DNA from: Gnetum montanum
Lineage: Eukaryota; Streptophyta; Gnetopsida; Gnetales; Gnetaceae
Length of the DNA stretch: 64,000 bases
Assembly (NCBI GenBank): GCA_015680685.1
Contig: MNCI01037805.1
Coordinates: 424,804 to 488,803, forward strand
Direction of reading: 5' to 3'
In this document: piece after piece, positions 47,001 through 62,000 of the stretch
How the letters are laid out: each line of letters begins with the position of its first letter
Position numbering within the stretch: the stretch's first letter is position 1
Notes under the pieces: generated by a model
Told to the model about the DNA's origin: nothing
Database searches by the model: none
Seen by the model: only the letters and a program-made list of their open reading frames with translations
Position numbers and translations under genes: made by a program

Positions 47001-50000
47001 ATAGATCTCCTCCAAGCTCTAGCTTGTAAGATTGAGTTGCCTTTGAATATTGCAAATTCTATTTCACTGTAGTCCAATGTATCCAGCTGGATTACTCATG
47101 AATCTTCTTAAAATACGAACAACGTGTGCCATATCAGGCCTGGTGTAAACCATAGCATACATCATTGAACCAAGTGCAGAGTTATATGGTATAGTTTTCA
47201 TTTATTGCCTTTCCACTAAAGTTTTGGACGATTATTTTGCTTGACTTAAGATGAGGGACACGAATTTTCCTTATTGGTCCCAAATCCTTCATTGCACAAT
47301 TTTTTTAACATTTCTAAATTTAATTGTTTTATCTCTACTGTATATTACCAATAATAAGCATGTCATCAACGTAAAGCAGAAACTGCAAACCTTACCTTCC
47401 ATTTTACCTGAAAAACATAGTGTTCAATACTGTTTCTGTTATGTTTCAACTCTTTCCTAAATGCATCAAACTTCTTATACCATTGCCTGGGAGCTTGTTT
47501 CAGGCTATACAAACTCTTGTTCAATTCCACATTGGATTCAGATATTTTTTTTATCTATAAATCCTTCAGGCTGTTGGATGTATATCTCTTCATCAAGATC
47601 ACCATGCAAGAAGGTTGTCTTAATATCTAACTGCTCCAATTCCAAGTCCAAACAAGCAACCAAAGGTAAACTAATTCTAATGGAGGAATGTTCATGGGTG
47701 AAAAAATGTCTGTAAAATCAATACCAGGTTTGTATTCAAACCCTTTTACCACAGTATTGCCTTGTATGTTTTTTGGTCATTTGAATTGGTCTTCAATTTA
47801 TAATCCTAATGGTTTCTTAGAGCTTTCCTTCATTTAGGTAAAGGCACTAAATCCTATGTATGGTTCTGCTTCAAGGATTACCACTCTTCTTTCATAGCTG
47901 CATCTGGAGATGCTTTGGCTTTTGTGAAAATCTTTGGTTCTCCACAGTTAGTAAACAATGCATAATTCAAAGGAGAATACCTGTCAGGTTGCTTTGTTGC
48001 ACATGTAGACCTCATGCAATGGAGTGTTATTTTGAATTTTATTGTCTTCAGTTTCAGCCAATTCTTGACTTTCTGTTATATGCTCTTCCTGCTCTTCGTT
48101 GGCATTATCACTTAATACACCTTGTGAAATTGCTGTATTGCTCGCCTCAACAAACTCTATGTTGTTGACCATCATCACTGTCATAAAGACATCTCATGGA
48201 CTCATTCTGTAAAACATTTGGATTAGGTTTCCCCCAACTTGATCCTCAACTTGCCTGGGATACAAGAAAGAATCTTCTCTAAAGGTTACATCTCTAGATC
48301 TGATTACTTGTAATACCCATTCATAGGGAGCAAGAGCTAACGTCTTAAGCCCCCAAAAAGAAAGCTAGTTGAAAGAAGAAAATGCATAGGTGGCTTTCTT
48401 TCTTACATAAACATATGGAATTTAAAACAAAATCAACAGCACCTAGATCTAGCTCTGAAACAGGTCAATCAATATTAATTTTAAGAATTAAGAGATAATT
48501 TTAAAAAGAAATAGCCATAGTAAAATATTTGTGCAAGATTCATCAGATTAAAAAAAAATCAAACTTTTTTTATTCAACCTAAAAAGAAATATCTAATTAG
48601 GATCTGTTGGAAAAATGAAGACAAATACATTAATTGTTGTATTTCCTTTTATGTTGCATGTGATATGGGGATGTGTTTTATCCCACATGTATTAGGATTG
48701 GGGTTTGGTCCTCATGTTTCTTCATAAATAGAAGGCTTGGGGTAGCCTTTAGGGTGTGCTTCAAAGTGAAAGCATTGTATCAAGGTTTTACCTTGGAGAC
48801 ATGAGTCTTGTTGATGTTGATCTGAGATCTGTTGGAATAACAGATTGTGTGTTTGAAAAGTTGCAAGGACGGCTTGTGTCCTTAAGATTTGAGAAGAATA
48901 GAAGGCAAATCAGCATTGTTGTGGAAGTAGGGTAAAAGGGGCCCAAACCACGTAACTCTCTGTGTTCTTGTGCTATTTCCTTTTTACTGTTTTCATTCTG
49001 CTTTCATTTTGTTATCACAGCAAATGTTTGCTAGAGTTTGGAATGTTTTGAGAGTGGTTTATAGTGTTTCTTACAGTGCAATATTTTGCCTCTAATGATT
49101 TATTCAGATCTGTAGGGTTTTTAATAATTTCTCTAGAGCATTTGTAGTGTGTTTTCAGATCTGATTATAATAGGATCATTTAAACATTTGTAAACCAAAG
49201 AAATGACCATAGAAGCAGATAAATTAATAATCTCAGATTTGTTCAATCACATAATAATATTTTATAATTTCCAGAAATACAAAAAAAAAAAAATTTAACT
49301 CTTGTAACCATTTTACCATTAATCATTTAATCAGGAAATTCATATGTTCAATAGCAGAGAATAGATAGATCACAACCATAAATTAACATCCTAGGTTTTC
49401 CTCCACAGTCCAAACAAAGCACACACATAACTTGTCAACAAAACATGCACACAAACACACAAAGGCAAAAACTCAAGGAGAAGTGGTTCGTTACATTACT
49501 TGTCTAGAACTATAATCCCAAAATCTTCAGCCATGATTGTTTCCATATCCAACTAAAATACACCTCTATGCCTTAACATCCAACTTAGACCTGTTGGATT
49601 TTTGCACTTAGACATATGCTTCACAGACAAAAACTCTCTAGTGCTTATAAGAGATCTTCAGTTCCCTCCACATAATCTTTGGAATTTCCCCATCAAGAGC
49701 TGAATGAGGTGACCTGTTGATAAGATATGTAATATTGCTTAATGCCTGAGCCCAAAATGTTTTTGTTCAAGTTGCTCCAGTCACCATACTTTTGCCATGT
49801 TCGAATAATGATCTATTACACCTCTTTGCCAGTCCATTTTGTTGTGGTGTTTTTGGAGTAGTAAAAGGATTATTCTTTTTGTAGAACATAAGTCAAAAAA
49901 ATCATGTGAGATGTAACAACGTTGCCCCAGAGAACGTTGTTCGGCACCCCAAGAGTTTCCCAAGCAGATTCTGAATCGGGACAAAACTCAAGAGGAATAC

Positions 50001-53000
50001 GCCTTAGCAATCAACAATCCTGAAACACATGCCAACAAACAATGTGTTAGTGTTAGCATGTCTCCTGAGCGGTGTTTCATAAACAATATTCACGATTCGC
50101 TAACAAGCTAGATAGCGCTCCCTTGCTCCACTCACGTGGACACCACAGGGACTACCAGCTGAACCCTCCAGATTCATCACCGCGTGCTGGTAGTTGGTGT
50201 CGCGCTCCAAGGAGCGCACGCAACATTCCCATAACACGTCCCATGACACACCCGGTAAAAACACCCCAATGCAGAGTTGAATTACGCAAACCTCCCAGGC
50301 AAGGTCCTACCGAGTGGGGTAATGAGGTAGGTCGTAGCCTCCTCTTACTAATGCATGGAACTGCCATGCCAGTATGGTTCCGAAGACACAAGGAGAGGAG
50401 GACCCCTTGTGCCCCCACGGCCCCCGAACCGTGGGGGAGGTAGCAGGCTACCAAAAACCCTGCTACCTCTCTCACAATTCTCCCCCGCTTAAAACGAGCG
50501 ACGACCTCGGAGCATGGCCTGGGTAACCCGCGAGGCTGCTACATCAAAACCAAGGGAGAATTCCGTCAATTCCGGGGAAGTACGCCCATGCTATTCTGAG
50601 TCGATTCGAAGGGATCTTTGGTTCTGGAAGGTCCAACTGCTAGGGCCTAAGGCCGTAAAGCATTTGTGTTGAACTCGACCGTCTTCCTAGGATCCGGACT
50701 CATCCTAGCATCTGACACCCAAGTCAAGAGCATCACTCCTCAAGACTTGGACTGTCCATCCTTCCATACCTGGCCTAAAATGCCAAGCTATGGGAGGACA
50801 TCAAGTGGTCTATCATTGCAACATGATAGAACGCACCGACCTAGGGATCCACGAGTTCCAGGGCGTCCCCTGACTTGTTTGATCCCAAGATCTAGGGGTC
50901 TTAAGTTCAACACTCCTTGAATCTTAAGCCCCATCGCCTATAGAGCACTTTGAATGGCTCCAGGCATCTTCCTCCCATGTTTGAGGCCGACTCCCATAGG
51001 AATTCGCTCTCGAATCCTATAAGGCACCACATGTCGCACCTCTTCTGATTTTTTTTTTTTTTTTTTTCACGGGAGGTTTCTCCATCCATCATCGGAGCAG
51101 CCAAGGTGGGAGGTCAATTGCTTGCTCCCTACAGAAGTCCAGGATCAATTTTTCCTGGGACCTCAAGCGCTCCAGTGATTCCCAGCTATCGTCTGAGTCA
51201 GGGCGATGTTTCCAATGGACAAGGAACTCCACTTTCAAATCTGTCCCATGGCCAGTGGTCCGGAAATTCCGGATGCATTCTGCTCTCTTTCCTTGTATAG
51301 ATTGGATACAAGGTCGCTCTCTGATTGAGAGGCTTCTCTCTGGATATGGGAACCCATCCGGCAATGGCTTCAGCATGCTGACATGAAAAACTGGATGGAC
51401 TCGGTCCATATTGATCGGTAGCTGAAGCTTATACGTTACAGGGTTGATTTTATCGATGATCCGGAAGGGACCATCATACTGCCTCATCAGCTTGGAGGTA
51501 GTTCCCTGTTTCGGTTTAAACTGGCGTGGGTCCAACTTCAGGAGGACCCAATCTCCCACATTGAACTCACGAGGCTGGCGTTTTCGATCAGCATACTTTT
51601 TCATTCGTTGTGCTGCCCTCTCCAGATGATACTTGGCTGTATCAACATTTTCAGACCACCTCTTCAAGAATTCATCCGCTGTGGGATGTCGTCCCTGCAA
51701 TGAGGGAGAGACCATATGAGGGGTAATGGGTTGCCTTCCCATTACTAGTTCTGCAGGAGAGAACCCAGTAGCTGAGGACTTCTGGATGTTATAGCTCAGC
51801 TGGGCAATCCCTAATAGAAATGGCCAATTCTTTTGGTCACTACGAACATAGTGACGAAGATACTCTTCAAGTACCCGATTCATCCGTTCCGTCTGCCCAT
51901 CGGTCTGCGGATGAAAGCTCGTTGACATTTTGAGGGTGGTACCCATCATGCCAAATAGTGCTCGCCAGAAAGCACTTGTGAAGCGCGGATCACGATCTGA
52001 AATGATGCTCATGGGTAACCCAAAATATCGAACCACCCTGTCAAAATAATATGTTGCTGTGTCCTCAGCTGAACACTGTGATGAACAGGGAATGAATATG
52101 GCAAACTTAGAGAATTTGTCCACCACAACAATAATACTACTTAAACCTTGAATATTTGGCAATCCCGTGATGAAGTCCATAGACATTGTAGCCCATGGAA
52201 AAGGAGGGATTTCCAAGGCAGCAGAAGACCATCCGGACGCTCCGTAGACCCCTTATCCTGTTGGCACACTAGGCACTTCTAGATATAAGCAATCACATCT
52301 CGATACATTTTCGGCCAGAAGAAGGTTCTCTCAATGAGAGCCAAGGTCCTTTGCTGTCCCGGGTGCCCTGCCCACTGAGTGTCATGGCATTCTCGGATAT
52401 CTCCTTGCGTAGACCATCCCAATTCGGAATGCATATCCGGTTATCTCGAAACCAAAGCAGTCCATCCCTCATTTTGAACTGCGGTGCTCGCCCCGTTTCT
52501 ATCAACTTCATTAAATCAATGATATGAAGGTCCCTTTTCAACCCATCTTGAATTCTTGCCAGTAACACTTCATCACATTGAACGTGTGAAGTTTGTGGCC
52601 CAATGATGGAAAAGAGCTGAGAGGCAGGTTGAGGACGGCGACTCAATGCATCTGCCACCATGTTCTTCTTCCCAGGACGGTAAGTCAATTGCAGATCAAA
52701 TTCAGACAACATGGCCAACTATCGAGCCTGTTTGGGCCTCAGCTTCATTTGATTCATCAAGTAGCTAGTGGCTCGGTTATCCGTCTTCACGAGGACACGA
52801 CTTCCCAGCAAGTAGTGTCTCCATGCTCTCAAGCAATGGACAATAGCAAACGTTTCCTTTTCATGGACTGGCCACCTTTGCTCTACTTGATTTAGCTTCT
52901 GACTTTCATAAGCGACAGGATGACCTTCCTGTAGCAAGATGCCCCCAATTGCATTGTCACTGGCATCCGTGTGAACCTCAAAGGGTTTTGAGAAATCGGG

Positions 53001-56000
53001 CAATGCCAACACTGGATGGGAGGTTAAGGCCTCTTTGATCCTCTCGAAGGCTTTCTGACAATTTGTGTCCCACTCCCATGCAACTTTTTTCTTTTGCAGA
53101 TTAGTCAGAGGAGCAGCAATTCCTGAGAAATTTTTGATGAATTTCCGATAGAAACTAGCTAACCCCATGAACTGTCTGACCTCATGCACATTAGTGGGAG
53201 TGAGCCATTTACGCACAACCGCTACCTTCTTTGGATTTGGCTTTACCTGCCCATACCCCACGAGATGCCCCAAAAATTTTAGCTCCGAGCAGCAGAATTC
53301 ACATTTTTCTTTCTTAACAAACAGCTGATTTTCCCGTAGCTTCTCAAGGACCATTTGCAGGTGGAGGGCATGTTCCTCCATTGTCTGGCTGTATATTAGG
53401 ATGTCATCAAGATAAACGACCACATATTTGTCTAAGAAGGGTCGAAATATCTCGTTCATCAACGTACAAAAAGTAGCCGGCGCATTGCACAGCCCGAACG
53501 ACATTACGGTCCATTCATACGATCCATACCGCGTTACACATGCAGTTTTTGCTTCGTCCCTTTCTGCAATGCGAACTTGATAATATCCTTGTCTGAGGTC
53601 TAACTGGGTAAAATATCGAGCCCCTGCCAATTGATCGAACAAGTCAGAAATGAGCGGTACTGGATACTTGTTCTTGATCATGTGTTTATTCAACAGTTTA
53701 TAATCACAGTAGAGCCGTAGTGTTCCATCCTCCTTAGTAACAAATAGCACCGGTGCCCCATAAGGGGATTTTGAGGGACGAATGTATCCCTTGGACATTA
53801 ATCCTTCAAGCTGCTCTTTCAGTTCCCCCAATTCTGGTCCTGTTAACCGGTATGGCCTCTAGATAGGAGGATTAGTGCCAGGCTGCAATTCAATTTTGTG
53901 ATCCACTGCTCTCCGAGGTGGCAAACTACCAGGCAGTTCAAGTGGCATGACATCTTTAAACTTATCGAGCACCTGTGCTATGCATGGGTCAACAATAGCT
54001 TGGGATCCACATGCCTCAGAAGGATCACCCGTTTGCATAGCTAGCAGAAACTTTCTGGTAGGGTCCCTTGCCAAACGTTTCATCACCATTGGTGACACAA
54101 TCTGGGGGCTAGCATCCTCATCCTTTCCCATCTGTGTTCCATGAGTTTGTACAATGCATGGGGAGCTTTCATGTAAAATAAAAATCAAGTCCAGATGTGG
54201 GGCTGTGAAAACTTTGGCCTTGCGTAAAAATTCTTGCCCCAAAATGACTTGAAAGGAGTCCATGTCTAGAATCGAAAAATCTAGCACTCCTTCCCATGAG
54301 CCTATTCGAACAGGGACACCACAACACACCCCGATGCACCGAAGGGGTCTAAACTTGGCCAGCTTACAAGATGCTTGCACGGGTTCCATCTTTAGCTGCA
54401 AGTCCTTCATCATGGCTGGAACCATGTAATTGTGACTAGCCCCATTATCAATTAGGGCACTTAGCTAACTCGAGCTCACAGTGATTGGGGCCAATTGAAC
54501 CTGATGTAGAGTATCAGGATTAGGATTCTGGGAGTTTCCAGCTCCTGACCTCTGTGTAACCATGTCTGATAACTCCATCATCACCGCTAGCCTTCGTTGT
54601 TCCCCGGATGTGCCTCCATCAGTGATACGAAGGCATGGGTCCGGACGATAATCGAGTGCCATCAATTGTTTCCCAGGGGCTGGCCCTTGCCTAGGCTCAG
54701 TCCTTCCTGAACTCAGGGGGCAATTCCGTGCCAAGTGATTTCCACGACACAAGAAGCACTGAATTGGCCCCTTAAAGATGCCTCCTGTGAACTGCTTCTT
54801 CTTCGCCCCAGGTTGCCACTTGCTCCCCGTATCTTTGCGTTTTTGTTGGGAGCCTTGGTTCCCTGGAGGACCACCCATCGGGTGACTGCCTTGCTGAACT
54901 GATCTAAAGGTGTTTCCACCCTTGATGGAACCTGTATCTGTTCTCTGAGAGTGGGAGGGCGTGCCATGCTTACCCTTCCCAAGCTTGCCCTTATCTGGCT
55001 TCGTTGCCTCGAAGTCCAGAAAAGTGCCAGCAGCCGCAATAGCCCCTATGAGGGAGTCAATGCCTCTTCGACGCAATTCCATTTGCGCCCATGGTTGTAG
55101 CCCATTTACAAATTGGAAGAAACGATCCCGATCTCCCATATCGGGGATCAGCAACATAAGCTCTTGGAAGCTATTGATATAATCCTCAAGCTTCCCTGAA
55201 TGTTTTAGGGTCTCTAGCTTGGTTCTAGCGACCCATTCAGAGTTCCCAGGACGGAATTGTTTGATCAATGCTGCCTTAAAGCTATCCCATGTCTCGATTT
55301 TTTCTGTCATGGTGCCCTTTTCTTGGGCACGAAGGAGGCTAAGCCACCATAGCTTAGCACTGCCTATGAGAAATTGTGANNNNNNNNNNNNNNNNNNNNN
55401 NNNNNNNNNNNNNNNNNNNNNNNNNNNNNNNNNNNNNNNNNNNNNNNNNNNNNNNNNNNNNNNNNNNNNNNNNNNNNNNNNNNNNNNNNNNNNNNNNNNN
55501 NNNNNNNNNNNNNNNNNNNNNNNNNNNNNNNNNNNNNNNNNNNNNNNNNNNNNNNNNNNNNNNNNNNNNNNNNNNNNNNNNNNNNNNNNNNNNNNNNNNN
55601 NNNNNNNNNNNNNNNNNNNNNNNNNNNNNNNNNNNNNNNNNNNNNNNNNNNNNNNNNNNNNNNNNNNNNNNNNNNNNNNNNNNNNNNNNNNNNNNNNNNN
55701 NNNNNNNNNNNNNNNNCCCGGCTCCATATTTGCTAAAGAGAGCTTTAGCACAAGGCCACCCTCTAGGGGAGTGGCTAGCAGAAGTTGAAAATGGTGAAAA
55801 TGGAAACCTCATGAGCCACAAACAGTGATACCCACTTAGCGAGAAACTTTTTACCAATTTCTGAAACTGTGAGGCTCTGATACCATCTGTAGCAACGTTG
55901 CCCCAGAGAACGTTGTTCGGCACCCCAAGAGTTTCCCAAGCAGATTCTGAATCGGGACAAAACTCAAGAGGAATACGCCTTAGCAATCAACAATCTTGAA

Positions 56001-59000
56001 ACACATGCCAACAAACAATGTGTTAGTGTTAGCATGTCTCCTGAGCGGTGTTTCATAAACAATATTCACGATTCGCTAACAAGCTAGATAGCGCTCCCTT
56101 GCTCCACTCACGTGGACACCACGGGGACTACCAGCTGAACCCTCCAGATTCATCACCGCGTGCTGGTAGTTGGTGTCGCGCTCCAAGGAGCGCACGCAAC
56201 ATTCCCATAACACGTACCATGACACACCCGGTAAAAACACCCCAACGCAGAGTTGAACTACGCAAACCTCCCAGGCAAGGTCCTACCGAATGGGGTAATG
56301 AGGTAGGTCGTAGCCTCCTCTTACTAATGCATGGAACTGCCATGCCAGTATGGTTCCGAAGACACAAGGAGAGGAGGACCCCTTGTGCCCCCACGGCCCC
56401 CGAACCGTGGGGGAGGTAGCAGGCTACCAGCAACCCTGCTACCTCTCTCACATGTGATGTATTTCCTGCCATTATCTGAAAGAAAATATTTTTACTTTCA
56501 GTCTTGTTTGCGTTTCCACCTGTGCAACAAATTGCTTAAAAACACCAAGCACTATATCCTTTGATTTAATTAGATATACTCAAACTTCACAACTATAATC
56601 AATTGATAAATGTCGCAAAATACCGTAACCCATGAAGAGATGGTGGAGTAATAAGACAAACCACATCGGAATAAATTAAATCTAGCTCGTTCTTGCTTGT
56701 ACAACATTCATTTCTTTGGAAATTAACTCACCTAGATTTTTCAATTTGACAATCCCTACAAAATCCTAGGGTTATAGAGCTAGAATTGAGAATAAGAATT
56801 TAGACTGTAGTACCTTTAACCCTGGCTACTCAATATGTCCTAAACATCTATGCCACAAAATGACATTTTCTGTTGCAGCGGCTGTAGCAACACCCTCTCC
56901 TAGTTTCCTGACGACAACAATATGCAAAATGCACAACGAACCCTCCTTTGTTCTAGTCAATAGAGTTATTGCTCCTTTGTTGATTTTTCATATATTGGCA
57001 GAAAAAGAAAGCCTGCAACCAACTTCATCAAGTTGCCTGATAGACAACAAGTTTTTTGTAATTTTCTGGAACATGCCAAATACCTCTAATAGTAATATGT
57101 TGTCCATCCTGTTGTTTCATCACAACAGTTCCAATACCACGAACTTGAAATTCTCTGTTATCAGCAACACAAATATTATGCGATGAACATTCATCGTATA
57201 AGCTAAAATATCTGTAATTTGGATAGATATGCCAAAAAACACCAATATAAAAAAAAGTCTAGACATTGTCAGAGTTTTGAAATAAGTTTATGCATCTAAA
57301 CAGGGAAACATTAGTCCAGTGTGCCCTTCCGTTTATTTGTTTCTTCAGGCTTTTGTCATGCAGCTTTTTCTCCTTTTTCTCATTCCACCTTTTATAAGCA
57401 TAACAACCCTCTTTCATGTGGCCCTTCTTACAAAACTAAGACTTCATGTCTCTGCTTTTGGAAGCTCCTGTGCTTTTGCTTCTATCACATCCTTCATCTT
57501 TTGTTTGAGATTATCCCCTTGGAGTAGCTCACACATCTCTAACAGGTTCAGTAGCCCCTGATTTGTTTGCATCCAACTACTTTTAGATAATTGTGTTCAA
57601 ACTTGGCATGGTATTTGAAGTTGTCATGTACAAACTATCTCCCATGAATCTAGAAGAGAACTAAGAAGTGTTGGCTGATCATACTGTTGCTTCAGACTCT
57701 GCTAGAGTTCATGTGTGGAAGAAGCTCAACTGTGCAACCGAAGAATTCCATTGTCTAAATACAGCCTCATCAAAGAAACCACTTTTTGGTCAACTCTTTT
57801 TCATTCTTCGTCCAGATACTTCTTCAGCCAATCTGCATTTGACAACCCTAAATCAGTCTTTTGTCTCATCCTTTGTCTGCAATATGATATTACACTTTGT
57901 ACACTTCTTTTGTTAGAGAATGTTCTCCATCAGAATGTTCAAAACATCCTAGTTCTTTGCTTCTACCAACCTATCAGTTCTCAGCAAACACTACATTGCA
58001 TCTTGCTTCCATGCTTTGATACCAGTTCTGGTAGGAAAATTGCTAAAGTAAAACTATGGAAAGAAAAATGAGAAACACTACACCAACACCTATATGGAAA
58101 GCCTAATGGGGAAAACCACAAGAAAGTAGTGCAAAGCTCTTATATTGAATCAAACCAATGCAAATCAGTCTCTAAGGACAATAGGCAGCCAAGCCCCAAC
58201 GTGCGCACAAAACACATACAACCAATCTTTTTTTTATAGCCCCTCATAAGGGTGTCTACAACCCTATAGAACTTTTTGAAATCACTTTTTTGGATATATA
58301 TATATAGAGAGAGAGAGAGAGAGCCTTCTGGATTCACTTTTGAAAAAATACAAAGATTTGGCTTCCTTTTAACAAGGAGTACAGCGACTTATAGAAATGA
58401 GATTCAACAGCCTAAATCCTAAAACTAGCAAAAGATTAAGAAGTTGTAAATTAAGTTTAAGGGTGGATTGGTGCTATAAGGCTGATATTTCAATTTCTTA
58501 TTTTTTATTAAAGATAGTACAACTATTGTATGGACACTTGATTGTGTTATTTGGTTGATCTTTGAGATCCAAGGAATACATTTTTTACTTAAAAATTTAC
58601 TATTAATGAAGTCTTCTTTTTGCTGGGAGAAAAATATACATGGATACGAAGATGTAAATATCTGAACTTTGAAGACCTATTTGATAGTATCTATTTATCG
58701 AGGAAGGATTGAATAAATATTAAACTTTGCTTGTTCAAACGAAGATGATGTCTTTTCACACAACCGTGTACTTGAACCGTGAGTGATGGATTGAATGTAC
58801 ACAGCTAAAGAATGCTAGGGTAGCAGCATACAAATCAGATAATAGCATCATGTCTTATGTTGAAATTAAGTTTTTATGTCAATGTAGCATGCATCTTGCT
58901 ATGAATATCATTGCTGTGGTCTCTTAGGTATGGAATCATTTGACTCTTGCTTACTGGTGGAATAGTTAATCCTAATGGAACTTTGAAGTTTGACGCTGGT

Positions 59001-62000
59001 GGTTTTCTTGTAGTTTAGCATTCTCATTGTTGTTAACATGTAGTGTTAGCAAAATTGGTGATTGATCATGCCATTTGCAATTACTTGTGAATTTGTGTTA
59101 CAGCCAAATACATTTTTCAATATGTAATTAACTACCAATCGATACTACTTAATTATCGTTGTTTACCCAAGGAATGAATGAAAGAAAGAATCATTTAAAA
59201 ACAAAGCTTGAAGTCTACGTATTTGTATTTTGAAGGTGCATTCAAACTACATGAGTATATGTATAACTATAGCGACTAATAACACACTTGGAAAAAAAAC
59301 TGGCATGAGATCTCAATTTTAATTCTCATTATGAATAATGTTCATTTTTTACATTATTTATGGGGTTTTTTTTACTGAAACTTTGACTATATGTACCTTC
59401 AGGCCATACAGCCAACATTATGCTTTGGTATTAGCAGACTATAATGAACTCAACCTGTTGCAAACAAAATGACAGGCTTACCAGTTGAGCTATGTTTTCG
59501 TTGGCTTTACATCATTTATAATTTTAGGAATGATCAAAATATAGGATATGTTTTTTGAATAATTTGTTTCCCCTGAATGTTTTTCTAATTTTTTTTTAAA
59601 GATTTGAGATCTAATTTTGATATGATCTTTTGTCCTAATTTTGGGGTCTAATTGATTAGGGGTTGTCTGATATTTCTACTTGATTTTATTTTTACAACTG
59701 TACCAACATGTTATAAACCCTTTGGGGTGAAAATTAATTAAAAAATTTTCCGAAGTTGAATATAATCATGCTACATATGCAATGATATGATCTTAACCCA
59801 TATACATATGACATGGATCGCTTAAACTATCGAGACACACATTTAATAGACATTGTTTCATGATCAGTAACATTCTACCCAGGATCTTTTAAGCAATTTT
59901 GTTCGACTATATACAACCGAATAGATTTACATTTGTGTCTAATATTTCATCATAATTTCTGTTAAAAAAAAAAAAACCAATTCTTCTGCAAGCAGTACTC
60001 TCTTCAACCTGAAAGCCAAAACCGTATAAAAACTTTGAGTTGTGAATTGTGAACACTCTATTACAATGATGACTAGGATATTAACAATGCATCCATTTAA
60101 TGCTGCCATTCACGAATAGAAATTTACATAAAATGCAATTGGTTGCCAAGTTTTCTGAAAGAAATGGAGGTTCAGTTGCAATTTGCTGAGGGTTAATGCT
60201 GTTTACATCTATTTTCTTTTTAGCAGTGTAAAAATGCTCAATTACAACTCTTGCTGTATATTATGCCGGTCATTGTTGCCTTCCTGTCAGTTGTTTGTGA
60301 ATTAGAATTTTGTACATGAATGTATTCTGTGCTGCAGTGTCCGCTCAGTTGTATTGCTCAACCTGCATAACTATGGTGGTGGAAGAAAACCATGGGGGCA
60401 CCTAGGTTCAGAATACTTGCAGAAGGTGAAATCTAATTTTCATTTTGTTTGTGATTTTAAAAAATGTTTGTTTGTTTTCCCTTATTATAGTTAAATACAT
60501 AACATCCTTAAGATATTTGCTTTAAAATAGTGAATGGCATTCATCGTATAATTTTATTGATGATGGCTTTGTGCTTATTGAATGTAAAAGATTTTGCTGT
60601 TTACAAAACTTAGCCATTGATCTTTGTTTTGAAAAGACGAAGAACATTCTTTCCATGTGCCATAGTCAAAGCCTTTGTCCTGCTTCAGGGAGTTTTTAGT
60701 GTATTTTAGTGATTAAAAATTCGGCAAAACAGTTTTTTCAGTTTTATGAAAAAGTCAGCAAACATATGGTAAAAAGTTGGTGGAGAAAGTTGGCATGTTT
60801 AAAAGGCAATTTTTTGGAGGTTTCATATTGCAAATTATATAAATATGGACGATAAATATAAGCAACATAATTAAAAACAGAAACTAAAAAAGATATTAAC
60901 AAAGAACACAATCAATGTATAAAGCTCTAAACTATATTAGTATAAGCTTAAATATTATTAAGGCTTAGTTGTTCACAATCATAATTCAACAAAGTATAAA
61001 ACAATAAAGCATGTTACAAAATAAAGCAACAAAATAACTGTGTATATTTGGTGTAGCTTCATCTCTTTTTACCTTCGACTTCCTTCTCTAAAATTGAGCT
61101 TTTTGAATTGTTACTTCAGTAGCCACTTTAGTAGCTCCAAATGCGTTTGCATCTTACTCTATTTCTAATTGTTCATTCATAGTTATCAAAGGCCCATTTC
61201 TAAATTTACATCAAAAGATACATGAGTTTGTAGCCATGTCATCTATATATTAGGAATATAATTGTCATCATTATCATCCTCACTGGTACTGTCCTAGTCA
61301 TCATCTTCTACGAGATCGGCTATAAAATCATCCTCATCATTAGTTTGTACATTACAAGTCCTTTAAGGGTTACGAGTAGAAAAGGAAGCTTGTTAAATAA
61401 TTTTTATTAATTGAAATAATCTATAACTATTGAGCCCTTGGCAAAGATGAAAAAACCCAGGAGTAGGACAAGTACCCCTGTGCTCCTATTTGTGTGAGAT
61501 GGAAGAGGACTACATTTTTAACGATTTAGTAAGATATGAAATAAGTGTTATCTAATACTTAATCATCAAAATCACTTTCAGGAAAGATTAGCTTCTAAGA
61601 TGTTACTTGTTTTGTTTGTTTTGAATACACTGAGTGCTTTGGTGATTTTTTCAACAAATTCACCAAAAATATTTGAGTACAGGAAAGAAGAAACCAAGAT
61701 CATCATCGTCTTAGCCTTGTCTCAACAAAATGGTGTTAGCTACATTTCTTTTTCGCCATTTGCCTCTATGAAGAGCTAGATCTTTGTTTATTTGCAATCT
61801 ATCCACATCATCTCCAATCCCTTTTTCCCATGTCTTTTTTGGTCTTCCTTTTGGTGATTTTCCTGGAAGAGATGTAGCAACCATTTTTTATAGGCTCAGA
61901 TAGGCTCATATCTGAAAAGAAGACCAATATGATGATGAAAAATGAATTTTCAAATTAGGGGGTGACTTTTTCTTTTTCTTTTTACAAATTCCAATAGAAC

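Larger units (their letters stand above)
49912..56452 (-). mobile_element. Chromovirus (Ty3/gypsy) nested in the copia element
   Basis: Two 565-bp LTRs (49912-50476 and 55888-56452) differ at about 9 sites by eye, roughly 1.6%. On the - strand: primer site for initiator tRNA-Met, gag, protease, RT, RNase H, integrase and chromodomain, then PPT. Flanks TGAGA and TGTGA look like a 5-bp target duplication with one change. It is the youngest dated element here, yet stops and frameshifts make it non-autonomous. A 337-bp assembly gap lies in gag. Confidence 0.93.
45946..58374 (-). mobile_element. Ty1/copia retrotransposon in intron 9, interrupted
   Basis: LTRs at 45946-46458 (3') and 58029-58374 (5'), a primer site at 58024-58013, and in order on the - strand gag, integrase, reverse transcriptase and RNase H. 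Integrase before RT is diagnostic for copia. The integrase is split by a chromovirus at 49912-56452. Stops are frequent and the LTRs differ in length (513 and 346 bp), so it is old. It lies antisense to the kinase gene. Confidence 0.87.

Noticed and set aside
50072-50443. 123-codon + strand ORF, repeated at 56048-56419
   Set aside because: Both copies lie within the chromovirus LTRs and are duplicates of LTR sequence; there is no domain and it is antisense to the element.
55354-55986. ORFs in other frames across the second N run
   Set aside because: Same artefact; the real frame is the - strand gag at 54464-55751.
45946-58374. Target-site duplication for the copia element
   Set aside because: The flanks (CAGTAT and AGGAG) do not match convincingly, probably because of age.
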